Origin: a virus
Reading direction: 5' to 3' (one strand)
DNA length: 23,135 bases
IMG/VR virus record: IMGVR_UViG_3300044547_001113
Span: 1 to 23,135 of that record
In this document: positions 6,741-17,700 of the stretch, in pieces
Layout of the letters: each line of letters opens with the position of its first letter
Position numbering within the stretch: the first letter of the stretch is position 1
The notes under the pieces: model-generated
Databases searched by the model: none
What the model was told of the DNA's origin: nothing
The model's input: only the letters and a program-made list of their open reading frames with translations
Position numbers and translations under genes: made by a program

Positions 6741-9700
6741 TTATAAAGTGAATGGAGGACTAGTAACCAATTCTTTTATTGCATCACCACCGAACCCTTT
6801 TGGATAATATTCCATAACTAATGTAAACACCCCTAAACCATTAACAGTACAAACTTTTGTACCATTTGTACTCTCTCCAGCGATACAACTTGAAGGAACC
6901 GGAAATGAATCTCCGGGTTTAAAGAATTGAGAAGAACCAACCCATTGGAAATTAAATGGTCGATTACCAGTATCAAACTTGAATGAGATGTAACCACCCG
7001 CGGGTTTTTTAATGTTAATATAATTAAACGCGTTTCCTTGTATATTAGGACTCTCACCAAGAGATATTATTGATAATTGTGATGTAGTTGCCGGTTGTGA
7101 ATTAGGAGTAAGAGTAGATGGTTTAAAATAAAAATTAACACATCTAAGAGCTTTATTAGGGTATTTAACTTTATCAACGGCACTTGAGGTCACACAAAAT
7201 TCAATTGTAACAACTTGTTTATTTCTAATTGGATTTTGGGCAAATTGACTAATAGGTGTATTAATTAACATATCAGCAATTTGGCTATATGTAATTGTAA
7301 AAATATTATTATTCACATAATTTGTAATATCTGTTTTTACCGTTCTATTTAAAGTTGTTTTGACTTTATTATTTTCTAATGTCTCATCAAATATTGAAAT
7401 AGTCATTTCAACTTTAGTGTCAAGTACCCAAGCCCCAACTTGTGGGTTAACCGAAATTGTTACTTTCTCAGTAACTTTACCACTTACTAAATCTTGACTT
7501 GTCGATATTAGTGGTTCCGGCCCATATAATTGTTGATTAGAATTTGGTGCGTCTGCTTTAGGAGCATTTACAATTTGATTCTGTGGGTTTTGATATCCTC
7601 CCGGTGATGCCGCGGCAGATGCTGGTAATGCGGGGTCATAAGTATATTGGTCAATTGTTGTAAATGTACCAAAATCAGTAGTGACAACAATAAACCCTTT
7701 CTTAACCACATTATTAGGTAAGAATTTAGGTGTAATAACTCTCATCGTTGAATCATTAAACACCGTTATACCTGTCATTCCAACCTCAACTCCGTTAACT
7801 TTAACCGATTTAACACCATTAAAGTTTCTACCATTAAGTTGTACAATCGTCCCCGTATTACCTGATAATGGTGAGAATGATGATATAACCGGTGGTGGAC
7901 AAGATTGACCAGGTAATGGTGGAATCGGTGAAGGTGTTGGTGTAACACCCGGACTACTACCTTTATTATCGGTTTCATTTATCTGATTTAATAAATCCGC
8001 AACAATTTCTTTAGTTGCAACCTCAACCCCTTTAGACAATGCAGACGTTAAAGCCTTTTCCATTGTCCTTTTTAAAGTTTTATACTCATCGATATTTTTA
8101 TCGTAATCACTTGGTGAAACATTCTTTTGAGGGTAGAAACAAACATAATATTTTACCAAACCAATATCTAAAACTCTGTCAATATTATTAATCAACCTAT
8201 CTCTCATAAAAGTAATATATGTATCGAGTGTTGAAAAACTTGCCAACGGTAATGAAATATTAGTCGATGGATTTGTTTGAACATTAACACAAGAATAAGG
8301 TTTTAAAAATAATGTTGATGTTGCTCCGTAGTTAATATCTAATGAAACTGATGCCCAATTATTATTCCACCCATTAAATTTACCCGCGTTACTATTACTA
8401 ATTTTTTCAAATGAACGAGCATAAGAGATACAATAAATAATAGTTTGAAGTACCGGTAGATTTGGTATTAACCTCTTAAGAGCCGACGCAAATTCTGCCT
8501 CAGTAATACTAGTTTTGGTCGCGTCAACCACATTATATCCCGCGTTAAGATATACTGGAAGAACTTTACTACTACAAGTATTTGAAGCTGCTTTAGTTGA
8601 ATTAGCGTTTTGTTGAATATTTTTACTTTTATTTGAATCAGTTGATGCCGATAATACATTAATAACATCTTTCTTAATTTTAAGAATTGATTCTAATTTA
8701 GTTAATAAGTTCTGATTAACACTTTGAATGAAGTTATCTATCGCGGGTAAATCATATACTCCTTGTCTAATCCCTTGAAATGATGTTTGAAATTGACCCG
8801 GTTGAATACTATGTTCAACTTGTTGTATCATATATGGTCCATTAAACATTGGGACGTGTCTTAAATTAAAATACATGGTTGGTTGTAATAACGCATTTCC
8901 TAAACAAACAACATTACATTTATAACTTCTCTGTTTGTATAGATTATATAAACTTGCATTTTGAGTTGTAACATTTTTTCCTGATGATTGGTCAATCATA
9001 TTAATTTGAGCATTTATCGATTCTGATGTTGCGGTCCCATTATCTTGGGAAACACTAAATGAATAGAATATACTCTGATTACGAGTTCCAATATCAACAT
9101 TAAATCCAACACATTTGTTAGATAAAGCCCAATCTTTTTTACCCTGTTGATTTTCAATTAATGGATTTTCAGACGCTCTTCTCATTTCAAAACCATCATC
9201 TCTAAATCTAAAATTACCTTTTGGTAAATCTAAATATTGAGATGGTTTACCTACATAAAAACAAACCATTTTTGAACTCGATTTTCTATAGTCGACATCC
9301 AAGAATGTTCCCCACATACTATTAGCAAATCCTAATGAACCCTCTGATTTATTTGGAATAACTGTTCCATCAACATCTTGAACATTATAAAAATTAATAT
9401 AAGCAGGTAAATTCATTACTGTGAAATTATTACTAATTAATAATCCACTAATGAAGGTGTAAACACTCATAGCTTGGTTTAACGAATAATCACCATCTTT
9501 ACCACCAACTCCAAACATCCCTTGTATATCAAAGATGTTTAATATGATAGTATCACCAATATTTCTTGATGCCCTATCTAAAAATAACATATCCTCAAAT
9601 AATGTTTTTGTTTTAAAGTCACCACCCGCAATCCACTTATCATTAAGAGCTTTGAATACTTCGTAATTTTCAACTTTACTTTGTTCCCCATCAATAGCAC

Positions 9701-12700
9701 TCCTATTTACCCTTTCAGGTAATTGTTGTTGGTTTGGTAAATCTCTTCTAACCCCATCTAAAACTAAATTTAAGAAATTGTCTTGTAATACACTTTCATT
9801 GTTCAAGTACTGATTAATTTGATTTTGAAATTGAGCAACCGTAATTGTTGGGTTTTTTAATTTTTGAGTTGCGTACATCTTAATTATTGGTGCCAATAAA
9901 ACAACATTATCCGTTGTAAATTCAATATTATTATTCACAAAGAAATCCGTTATGTATGAACCGGTACTACTATATTCAACATTTCTTATCGTTGAAAATC
10001 CAACTTCAGTTTCGAGTGCTATCCACGCGTTAGGATTTAACCCTTTTGATTGAGAAACCGTTAACGTACCTCCATTTGTTGGAAGAGTATTTTGAATGTA
10101 AGGTCTAAATTTAACAGGGTCAACAACTTTTTGAGTGTTATTATGAGATAAATAAGAATTAAAAAGTCTTCTTTTATAATCAGATGGATTACCATATCTA
10201 AATAAAACATCATAATTCATAAAATCTTTAATACCACCTTGGAATGTATTATATTGATTAGTAATTGTATTATTAAAATATTCGTCTTCCGTCGCACTTG
10301 CAGATTTTGCAGGAACTGACATTAACCCTCTAAATAATGATTGAAAATTTTTAAAATTATTATTATCATCAACGGTTGAGGTATAAAAAGAAGTTGTTTC
10401 TTTTATTGTTGAAATATCAGTAATTGGTTTACAGAAATTTAAAAACTCTTGTTCAAATGAGTCTAAAATTTTCTTCTCAAATACTGAAAGGATTTCTTCA
10501 ATTTTAGTATACTTATCCTCATTTAATAATGACATAGGAGATTGTTCCTCACCATTATTAATAAAGTTTAAATATGAGTCAGGCTGAGGGTATTTAATCT
10601 GATTGTTATCAAAATAACCATAATTTGGTGCAGACCATAGAGTTCTAACCGAACCATTGTATATATTCGGATTAAATGTAAAATCAACTACAGCGTTATT
10701 AGTTGTTGTTAAATTTTCAACACAAGCAATTTGAGTTTGGTTATAAAAAGTACCAAAAGAAGGTACAACAAAATATTCAACACCTTTAGTATTATTAGTA
10801 GGGTCACAATCTATTCCGGTACCAAAATCTTTATTTTCTAACAACACTGAATATGTAAATAAATTTAACGTTTTACTATTTCGAGACGCAGTAATATTTG
10901 AGTTTTCAAAATTATAAATTTTCATTCCATTATTAACACTACTTTGAATCTCGTCATTAGTATAATTGTCATATAACTCAAACCCCTTGTAAAACACGTT
11001 AAAGTCATTTACAACTTTAGGATAAAAACCAATTTGCATTTTAACATCAGTTGAATTCTCCTGTTGTAATGTAATAGTTGTTGGTACGTTATTTATTTTA
11101 AAATCATATGTTTGAGTAACCGAACTTAAAATAGGACTATAATTGGTAGTATAATCAAAATTCTTCCAAGCACTATCCAAAATATCTGTATTCGATTCTT
11201 TATATTTTTTATAACGATGCCAAACAGAACCATATTTTAAAATCCAAGCGTATGGTAATTTGTGAATAGCACCAAACTTATTAAAACATGACGCGATATA
11301 ATCTAAGTCAGTTGTAATATCATTTGACAATGATTTATATCTTTCTCTTAGTGATGCTAATGGTAACGAATTCAAAAACAAATAAGCCGATTGAACAAAC
11401 GGATATGGGTCACTTGTTCTAATATTTTGTACACCATTTTGAATTGAATTAACAAAATAAGGTGTGTTCAATATTGAAGTTGTAGTTCTAAATGGTAAAG
11501 CATTTGTTGGGGTTATGTAATCACAATACCCTTCAGTCGCCACAAAAGTTTTTGGTGTTCGAAACTCATAAAAACCATTTAATCCCAATAATGCAAACAC
11601 AGTAGGATTTTGATTTTGATAAAAAGAAAAATTTGTTACAGGTCTATTCGTAGTAAAATCATATACGTCTGTGAAATTTGCAATAACTTTTCTTGGTTCA
11701 AAAACTTTTAAAGTTTGTTTTGTATTAAAAACTTCATTTCCAACCGATTTATTACTTGAACTTAAATTGTTTAGACACCAAGTAGGGTCCGTATAAGGTA
11801 ACGTATCAATAATCAATGGCTCGTTAGATGCATTCGATAATAAAGATTGTAACGCGTCTGATTTAGTACTTGATTGTGGTAGTTTACCAATATCATTAGT
11901 ATTTAAAATACTGTAAGAATTTTCTGTTAAATTTTTAATATATGGAGTAACAAAAAAATCTCTAATATAATCTTGATAAGCCCTACCGGTTCCTGAATTT
12001 GAAATAGTTTTTAAAAACTCCGGATAATTTGAGGCCTTTAAATCGTAATTTTTTAATTTTAAACTTAAATATGGAGAACTCACACCAATCCCTTTAACAA
12101 TATTATTAACCTCAGCCTCAGAATTTAATTTAATTAATGAATCAATTTGATTTTGATTAGCTCTAATTAAATTTGAATAATGTGATGTTAAAAATTGTCT
12201 TTCCCATATTTCATAAAAGAATTTAACTTCTTCTTTGTTAACATAAGGTAATCCTTCTGATGGAAACTCAATTGCATTAATATTAATCCTATTCGTATCT
12301 CTTTGATTATCTAATGGTGGTGGTGCTGACGGCTGGCTAAATTTTTGAGTTAAACCAATCATATATTCTTCCACAAATTCAACCTCAGGCCATTTGTCAT
12401 ATAAATAACCTTGGGTTAAGTCAACAACTGATGGGTCCGCAATATATTTTAATTGGAATCTTCCTTTAGTGTCTTCAGGTGTTTCAACAAAAAATAACGG
12501 CCATGGATAGACAGGTATCTCAGAATTACTTAAACCTTGATTTGATTGTTGTGCCTCTGTTGTAATAACCACTTTTTGTACTGTCTCCGAACTTGGCGCT
12601 GACGAAGGATTATCTAATATTGCTTGTTTTCTAACCGGGTCATATTTTACGTTCCATGCGTTTGTATGAACGTCATCCATTAAACGAATAAACGCTTCAG

Positions 12701-14429
12701 CCGAAGCCATTACAACTGCAATCATATTTCTAACCGTTGGTTTGAATCCAATACCTGTGTCAGTATCTTCAATTTTTCTTAACAATTCAGCTGAAATTGA
12801 CGCCTCATATTCTGACAATTTTTTATTTGCCTGTGCCTCTATTAATGATATTTGATTGTCAAATCTCCCATTACCTTCAAATATAAAAAATTTTGTATTA
12901 ACTATATCAACCGAGGTCTTACCATTGGTTTCAGTTTTTGCCGCCGCAGGTGTTTTTGTACGATAAATCAATTCTTTAACTTTTTGTTCATCCTCAATGG
13001 TTGGTAATACTTTACCTGTTTGTAACCTAACTGTTTCGTTCCAATTAATAGTCTCATCCGTTGGTGGGGCTATTTCAATCGTTTTTAATAATATTGGATT
13101 AGCAATTGGAGATTCTCCATTTTTACCTAAAGTGGCATTTTCAGACAAAGCATTATTAAATTTTGTTATATAAGATTCCAATAATGTCATCGCATAGTCC
13201 TTATCTTCTCGACTCAGTTCCTTAAAGAAATATATTTTTTGATTCCCATTAGTCACAATAGGTTTTGGATTTAAATATTTATTGAACCATGAGATATTTG
13301 AACCTCTAACAGCATCAAAGTATTGTTTTAGAACTTCTTTATAACTTCTAATATTAGTAAGAGGGGCAACTTTTGCTGGAGGGAAAGATGCCATTATATT
13401 ATTCTCAAACGTTTGTAATTTAGTCATTAACTGAAATAAAGTTAATTCCGGTAAATCAGGTGGAATTAATCCTTTGGATTTATATTCACTATAAACCTCA
13501 ACAATTTTTTGATAACCTTTTTCAGAAACAATTTGAGTAACAACCTCATCTTGACTTAAGGCATTATTTTGAGAAGCCTTACCCTCAACTTTAGATTGAG
13601 ATTCAGCTTGTTTGTTAGATTCTTGAGTACCTCCAGGAGTTGTAGATATGTCAAATCTTTGACCATACATATGTGGTACCGCAAGTAAATGTCCCATAGA
13701 TATTTCATTTAGAACATTAAACTTATAACCTTTAAACTTTAAACTAACTTGGTAATTTCCACTAAACGAATTAAATCGAGCATTAAAAGTTTCTAAATTT
13801 AACTGATATCTAATGGCCTGACCATAATATCCTTTAAGTGTTAAATAAAATTGTGGATATGGTAAATTAAAAAACGCAGCGTATGGTGAATTATTACCCA
13901 ATTGAAATAACGCTTTCCCTTGAACGTCTTCCAATTCCATTGTAACTGAAGGAACAAATGATGAATTAGTGGTAACATTAATCTGTGTAATACCTAATAA
14001 ACCATTATCGAAAACTTCTTTTAAATTTGCGGGAGAACTAGTAAAATAAGGGGCATCACCATTTTTTGGGTCATTAACCTTTTCCATCATTTGATTAGCT
14101 CCTTTAAATTGGGTTGAATTTTCACCTGTTAACTCATCGTAGTAACCCACTCCTAAAAACGAATCTTTAGTTGGTTTCAACATATTCATTTTGGCAACAG
14201 AAATAGTTCTAATTCTATCTTCAGGACTACCCCCTACGGCTAATTTAGTTCTTGGGAGAACTTCCGCTTCCAAATTTGCATACATAACCAAACTCTCATG
14301 GTCAACCAATCTTTCTTGAATTTTACCCTGAGAGTCAATTGTTTTATTTGGGTCAACTACAATAATATTGTTGTAATCAAACTCAACTAAAATATTTCCG
14401 CTGTTGTCTGCTTGTAAGTTACCTGCCAT
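6741..14429 (-). CDS. Giant baseplate hub-like structural protein with IPT/TIG domain
   Basis: 2562 residues, the largest gene of the window and far longer than the T4 hub proteins gp27 (391) and gp5 (575). Residues about 140-250 carry a strand-rich region (GYYGQAIRYQLNLETFNARF) of the type found in hub/tube domains. Residues about 1865-1895 read YMIQQVEHSIQPGQFQTSF, the V-H...G.F.T pattern that closes many tail hub domains. The segment 1895-2155 is helical, with RSFEKIS, GWNNNW and FMRDRL, and could be a cell-wall-active domain, though I cannot assign one. A Pro-rich linker (PTPSPIPPLPG, about 2160) leads to an IPT/TIG immunoglobulin-like domain (about 2173-2260: PVISSFSPLSGNTGTIV). The last 300 residues look beta-rich. 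The ATG overlaps the stop of the preceding gp53-like gene by 11 bases, so translation is probably coupled. T4 also has gene 53 next to gene 5. The baseplate location is well supported; the exact equivalence to T4 genes is not. Confidence 0.8.
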   Translation of the reverse strand: MAGNLQADNSGNILVEFDYNNIIVVDPNKTIDSQGKIQERLVDHESLVMYANLEAEVLPRTKLAVGGSPEDRIRTISVAKMNMLKPTKDSFLGVGYYDELTGENSTQFKGANQMMEKVNDPKNGDAPYFTSSPANLKEVFDNGLLGITQINVTTNSSFVPSVTMELEDVQGKALFQLGNNSPYAAFFNLPYPQFYLTLKGYYGQAIRYQLNLETFNARFNSFSGNYQVSLKFKGYKFNVLNEISMGHLLAVPHMYGQRFDISTTPGGTQESNKQAESQSKVEGKASQNNALSQDEVVTQIVSEKGYQKIVEVYSEYKSKGLIPPDLPELTLFQLMTKLQTFENNIMASFPPAKVAPLTNIRSYKEVLKQYFDAVRGSNISWFNKYLNPKPIVTNGNQKIYFFKELSREDKDYAMTLLESYITKFNNALSENATLGKNGESPIANPILLKTIEIAPPTDETINWNETVRLQTGKVLPTIEDEQKVKELIYRTKTPAAAKTETNGKTSVDIVNTKFFIFEGNGRFDNQISLIEAQANKKLSEYEASISAELLRKIEDTDTGIGFKPTVRNMIAVVMASAEAFIRLMDDVHTNAWNVKYDPVRKQAILDNPSSAPSSETVQKVVITTEAQQSNQGLSNSEIPVYPWPLFFVETPEDTKGRFQLKYIADPSVVDLTQGYLYDKWPEVEFVEEYMIGLTQKFSQPSAPPPLDNQRDTNRININAIEFPSEGLPYVNKEEVKFFYEIWERQFLTSHYSNLIRANQNQIDSLIKLNSEAEVNNIVKGIGVSSPYLSLKLKNYDLKASNYPEFLKTISNSGTGRAYQDYIRDFFVTPYIKNLTENSYSILNTNDIGKLPQSSTKSDALQSLLSNASNEPLIIDTLPYTDPTWCLNNLSSSNKSVGNEVFNTKQTLKVFEPRKVIANFTDVYDFTTNRPVTNFSFYQNQNPTVFALLGLNGFYEFRTPKTFVATEGYCDYITPTNALPFRTTTSILNTPYFVNSIQNGVQNIRTSDPYPFVQSAYLFLNSLPLASLRERYKSLSNDITTDLDYIASCFNKFGAIHKLPYAWILKYGSVWHRYKKYKESNTDILDSAWKNFDYTTNYSPILSSVTQTYDFKINNVPTTITLQQENSTDVKMQIGFYPKVVNDFNVFYKGFELYDNYTNDEIQSSVNNGMKIYNFENSNITASRNSKTLNLFTYSVLLENKDFGTGIDCDPTNNTKGVEYFVVPSFGTFYNQTQIACVENLTTTNNAVVDFTFNPNIYNGSVRTLWSAPNYGYFDNNQIKYPQPDSYLNFINNGEEQSPMSLLNEDKYTKIEEILSVFEKKILDSFEQEFLNFCKPITDISTIKETTSFYTSTVDDNNNFKNFQSLFRGLMSVPAKSASATEDEYFNNTITNQYNTFQGGIKDFMNYDVLFRYGNPSDYKRRLFNSYLSHNNTQKVVDPVKFRPYIQNTLPTNGGTLTVSQSKGLNPNAWIALETEVGFSTIRNVEYSSTGSYITDFFVNNNIEFTTDNVVLLAPIIKMYATQKLKNPTITVAQFQNQINQYLNNESVLQDNFLNLVLDGVRRDLPNQQQLPERVNRSAIDGEQSKVENYEVFKALNDKWIAGGDFKTKTLFEDMLFLDRASRNIGDTIILNIFDIQGMFGVGGKDGDYSLNQAMSVYTFISGLLISNNFTVMNLPAYINFYNVQDVDGTVIPNKSEGSLGFANSMWGTFLDVDYRKSSSKMVCFYVGKPSQYLDLPKGNFRFRDDGFEMRRASENPLIENQQGKKDWALSNKCVGFNVDIGTRNQSIFYSFSVSQDNGTATSESINAQINMIDQSSGKNVTTQNASLYNLYKQRSYKCNVVCLGNALLQPTMYFNLRHVPMFNGPYMIQQVEHSIQPGQFQTSFQGIRQGVYDLPAIDNFIQSVNQNLLTKLESILKIKKDVINVLSASTDSNKSKNIQQNANSTKAASNTCSSKVLPVYLNAGYNVVDATKTSITEAEFASALKRLIPNLPVLQTIIYCISYARSFEKISNSNAGKFNGWNNNWASVSLDINYGATSTLFLKPYSCVNVQTNPSTNISLPLASFSTLDTYITFMRDRLINNIDRVLDIGLVKYYVCFYPQKNVSPSDYDKNIDEYKTLKRTMEKALTSALSKGVEVATKEIVADLLNQINETDNKGSSPGVTPTPSPIPPLPGQSCPPPVISSFSPLSGNTGTIVQLNGRNFNGVKSVKVNGVEVGMTGITVFNDSTMRVITPKFLPNNVVKKGFIVVTTDFGTFTTIDQYTYDPALPASAAASPGGYQNPQNQIVNAPKADAPNSNQQLYGPEPLISTSQDLVSGKVTEKVTISVNPQVGAWVLDTKVEMTISIFDETLENNKVKTTLNRTVKTDITNYVNNNIFTITYSQIADMLINTPISQFAQNPIRNKQVVTIEFCVTSSAVDKVKYPNKALRCVNFYFKPSTLTPNSQPATTSQLSIISLGESPNIQGNAFNYINIKKPAGGYISFKFDTGNRPFNFQWVGSSQFFKPGDSFPVPSSCIAGESTNGTKVCTVNGLGVFTLVMEYYPKGFGGDAIKELVTSPPFTL

Positions 14430-14742
14430 AATAATAAAAATGATTTTCTAACGCTGCCTTATAATCCTGTAAAGATGGTAGTAAAGGAAATGGAATTATC
14501 AAGATAGCCCCGTCATATATATAATTTTCCAACCCACCAAATTGAGGATTAGCTTGTAAAATTAACCAACTAAAATATGGTGAATTATAATACTCTTGTG
14601 AAACTTTATCCAATCTACTTTTAGCAACTTTATAGATATAAGCTTTGTCAGTAGTTTTTTGAGGTAGTTGCACATACGGAACTACGGTTTGTTCACCGTT
14701 AATTAAAAATTCACTGTATCTATTCCAATATTGAAAAGCCAT
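14419..14742 (-). CDS. Small LysM-like baseplate wedge protein, gp53 type
   Basis: 107 residues. The core, from YIYKV (about 36) to GAILIIPFPL (about 79-88), follows the LysM pattern: strand, a helix with RLDKVSQEYYNSP, the W-L-I-L-Q-A-N segment, then a closing strand that ends in IP. In tailed phages short LysM-like proteins of this kind hold the baseplate wedges to the hub, and T4 gp53 carries such a fold. The start codon overlaps the stop of the 1677-residue gene by one base (TAATG), and its own end overlaps the giant hub gene by 11 bases, so all three are probably translated in a coupled manner. The N-terminal MAFQYWNRYSEF is aromatic-rich, typical for an interface. It could instead be a generic LysM tail protein. 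Confidence 0.75.
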   Translation of the reverse strand: MAFQYWNRYSEFLINGEQTVVPYVQLPQKTTDKAYIYKVAKSRLDKVSQEYYNSPYFSWLILQANPQFGGLENYIYDGAILIIPFPLLPSLQDYKAALENHFYYYGR

Positions 14743-17700
14743 TAATTAAGTTTTACTTTTGAAATATATGCCGCTGAATTAACTCCATCTTCACTATTCC
14801 ATTTGTTTATGTCAGTATTTCTATTTGTTGTATCACCCAATGATGAAATCATAGTTTGTTGAGATTTCTTTTTATTATCAGGAGCATTACTTAATGTTGT
14901 ATAAGTGAACTCTCGGGTTTTTTTATCAAAAGGAGTATATATCATGAAATTTTTTAGTGGTGTTTTTTCAATATTATCAATGAATGATTTTGTAATATTT
15001 GTTTCATTCAAAAATAATGGTTTTGTTTTAACCAACCAATAATCATCAAATTTTTTCTCAATATCGTCAAACCCGGTTCCAATAATACTAGCATTACCAA
15101 TTATATTACCAATCATCGCAGTTTTAAATGTTTCATATTTTTTTGAATCAAGAATATCATCTGAAATAATCATATAAACTCGTTTGAAAATATCATTTTG
15201 GAAGTCATTATTTTTACTAAAAGGATTAAACACTTTTTCAACTGTAGGTGCATCGATACCCGTTTTACCTTTAGTGTCAGTTCCATAAACTAAAATACCT
15301 GTATATTTTTGTCCCTCATACGTGAAATCATAAGGACTCGAAATAATTTTATTAAATTCAGTAATACCGGTTTTAATTGTATCGATATCATTAACTAATT
15401 CAATTAATGTGTTCGCAACATCATTTGATGTAATATTAACATTTGTTGTACCACTTGTGTTATAAACCTTAACAGGTCCTGATTTCGCTTGATATCCATC
15501 AGTACCCATATCAGTCATCCCTTGAAAAATAATAGTATTAGCTCTACCTAATGTTTGAATATAAGTTTGTTCAATATTCGTAACATCTTGAGTTATTTTA
15601 CTAATCGCATTTTGAAATGAACCTCTTTTGTTTTTAACTAAATTTATATAATTATCCTTAAGTTGTCGAATTACCTTAGTTGAAAACCCAAATGAAGGAG
15701 ATGACATCCATTGTATAAGTCCTTCATCTCCATCTGAAATATTCTTCTGTAATGACGCAAAAATTTCATCAAATCTTTTTTCAACATTACTTGGTTTACC
15801 AAATAATACAGTTGGATTTTCAGATACTCTTATAGAACCTTGAGTATATGACCTTTCTAACATCCATTGTTGACGAACAGCGTTGTTATATTGATTAACA
15901 CTTTCTTTTGTTTTATTAACAATTGTTTGAAAATAAGTTTGAGTTTCTTTAACAACTTTAACCATAAAATCAGAATAACTTAAAGTACCTTTTTCCTCAG
16001 TTGCCGTAACCTCATTTGTTGAAATTGTTCCAATTGTACTATTATTATTTTGTCCATTTTCAACCTCTGCTTGATTCAGTGTAGGTGGTGACGGAGGTGG
16101 TGCCATCGCCAAAAATTCTCTATCTAATGACTCAAAAAATTCCGTATTTTTGGTAGTAACATCCGCTCTATCGTCCCAAATCTCGGTATTAGCATAATAA
16201 TTAAACGTTAACGCATTTTGTAACTTATCAATTGACTCTTTTAATCCACTACCACCAACAAAATTAAATCCCATTGTTACATTTGCAATCATAGGTTGAA
16301 TACCAATACCCTCAGGATTGATATCAAGTGATTCATATTGTAATGACAATGACGTTGGTATTATTTTAGTATTATAAAAATCCCCAACACGTAATATCAA
16401 TACTGGAGGTGCTCCAAAAGAGGTATTAGTAGCATTATTATACTGTAATTGAGGAGTACCATTTATTTCTTTAATTGTTGGAATAGTGTCTCCCGGTCTT
16501 AAACATTGTTGTAAAAATGTTAGACGAGAGTTTAACCCTTCCGGAGTTGTTGAATGGAATGCCGGTTGAAAGAATTTTAACTTATCTCTCAAGTTATCAT
16601 AAACCATAGGTGTTTCTGCCTTTATTGTTTCAAAATAATCACATTCTGATAATAACGCTCTTAAAACTCTTTTAGTAATATTATCTCTAGGTTTATATTC
16701 TTGACTAATAACCTCTTCTTTAACCGTTTTTAATACTTTATTCTCTTCAAGAACTGTAGTAAATTGTGCCGGAGGTGTAGTTGTTGGGTTATTTAAAGTT
16801 GATTTAATTGCACTAATATAGGCTCTTCTACATGCCATTGCACCATAAGTATAAACTTCTTTAGCCCCCACTTTAATATCACCACCTACAACACTAGAAT
16901 CTTGGTCGGTACAATTTACACTTTGTTTACTAACAAAAGGTAACGTATATGGGGCCTGTCTTGATTTAGAAGCTAAAGGTAATGTAGTGGTTTGTTCCCC
17001 TAAACTCCTACCTTGATTTACTAATAATCGTTTACCAAACTCCTTTTTAGTATTTTCATTTTGTTGGAAAAATTTAATTGCCGATTCAATCCTTCTTGTC
17101 GCTAATTCAGTATTATACGACGGACTCGCAGGTGCGGAACAACTTGCGTCAATTGTTATTGTCACAATACCCTGAGTATTAGCACTTAATTGTTTACCAA
17201 TATCAATAGCCAATTGTTTCATTACCTCATAATTAGGTGTTACAACCGTATTAAAAACCTCAGTAGTTTGTGCCGCGTTTGGTTTACCAGCATAAGTACC
17301 TTTATTACCAATATATAAATCGTATTGAGATGGGTAAGCACTTACATTATTTTTTTGAGGGTAATCATTTTCAAAATAAAACCCTAAATCTTTATACTTC
17401 CCAAATAAATCTTCACTACTTGCTTGAGATACGTTTGTGTCTGCGCCTGTAGGAGAATTATTACCTGTCTGAATTGTTTTTTTAATATATTCAGTTTGTT
17501 CTTTTGTTGTTTCTTTTGAAGTTATTGCTTGTTGTAACAAATATAAATCATTAGGATTAACCGTATAATATTTTTTTGCTAATTCATATAAATCATATTT
17601 TCTACATCCGGCAAAGAATGAATCTAAAATACTATCAATTCTTACTTTATTTGTTTCATTAGCTAAAACTTTATTAACAACAACATTTAAAGATGACGGA

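Noticed and set aside
6833-8668. Short minus-strand frames at 6833-7060, 7775-7978 and 8468-8668
   Set aside because: They lie within the 2562-codon hub gene in another frame and encode unstructured Leu/His-rich strings typical of frame shadows.
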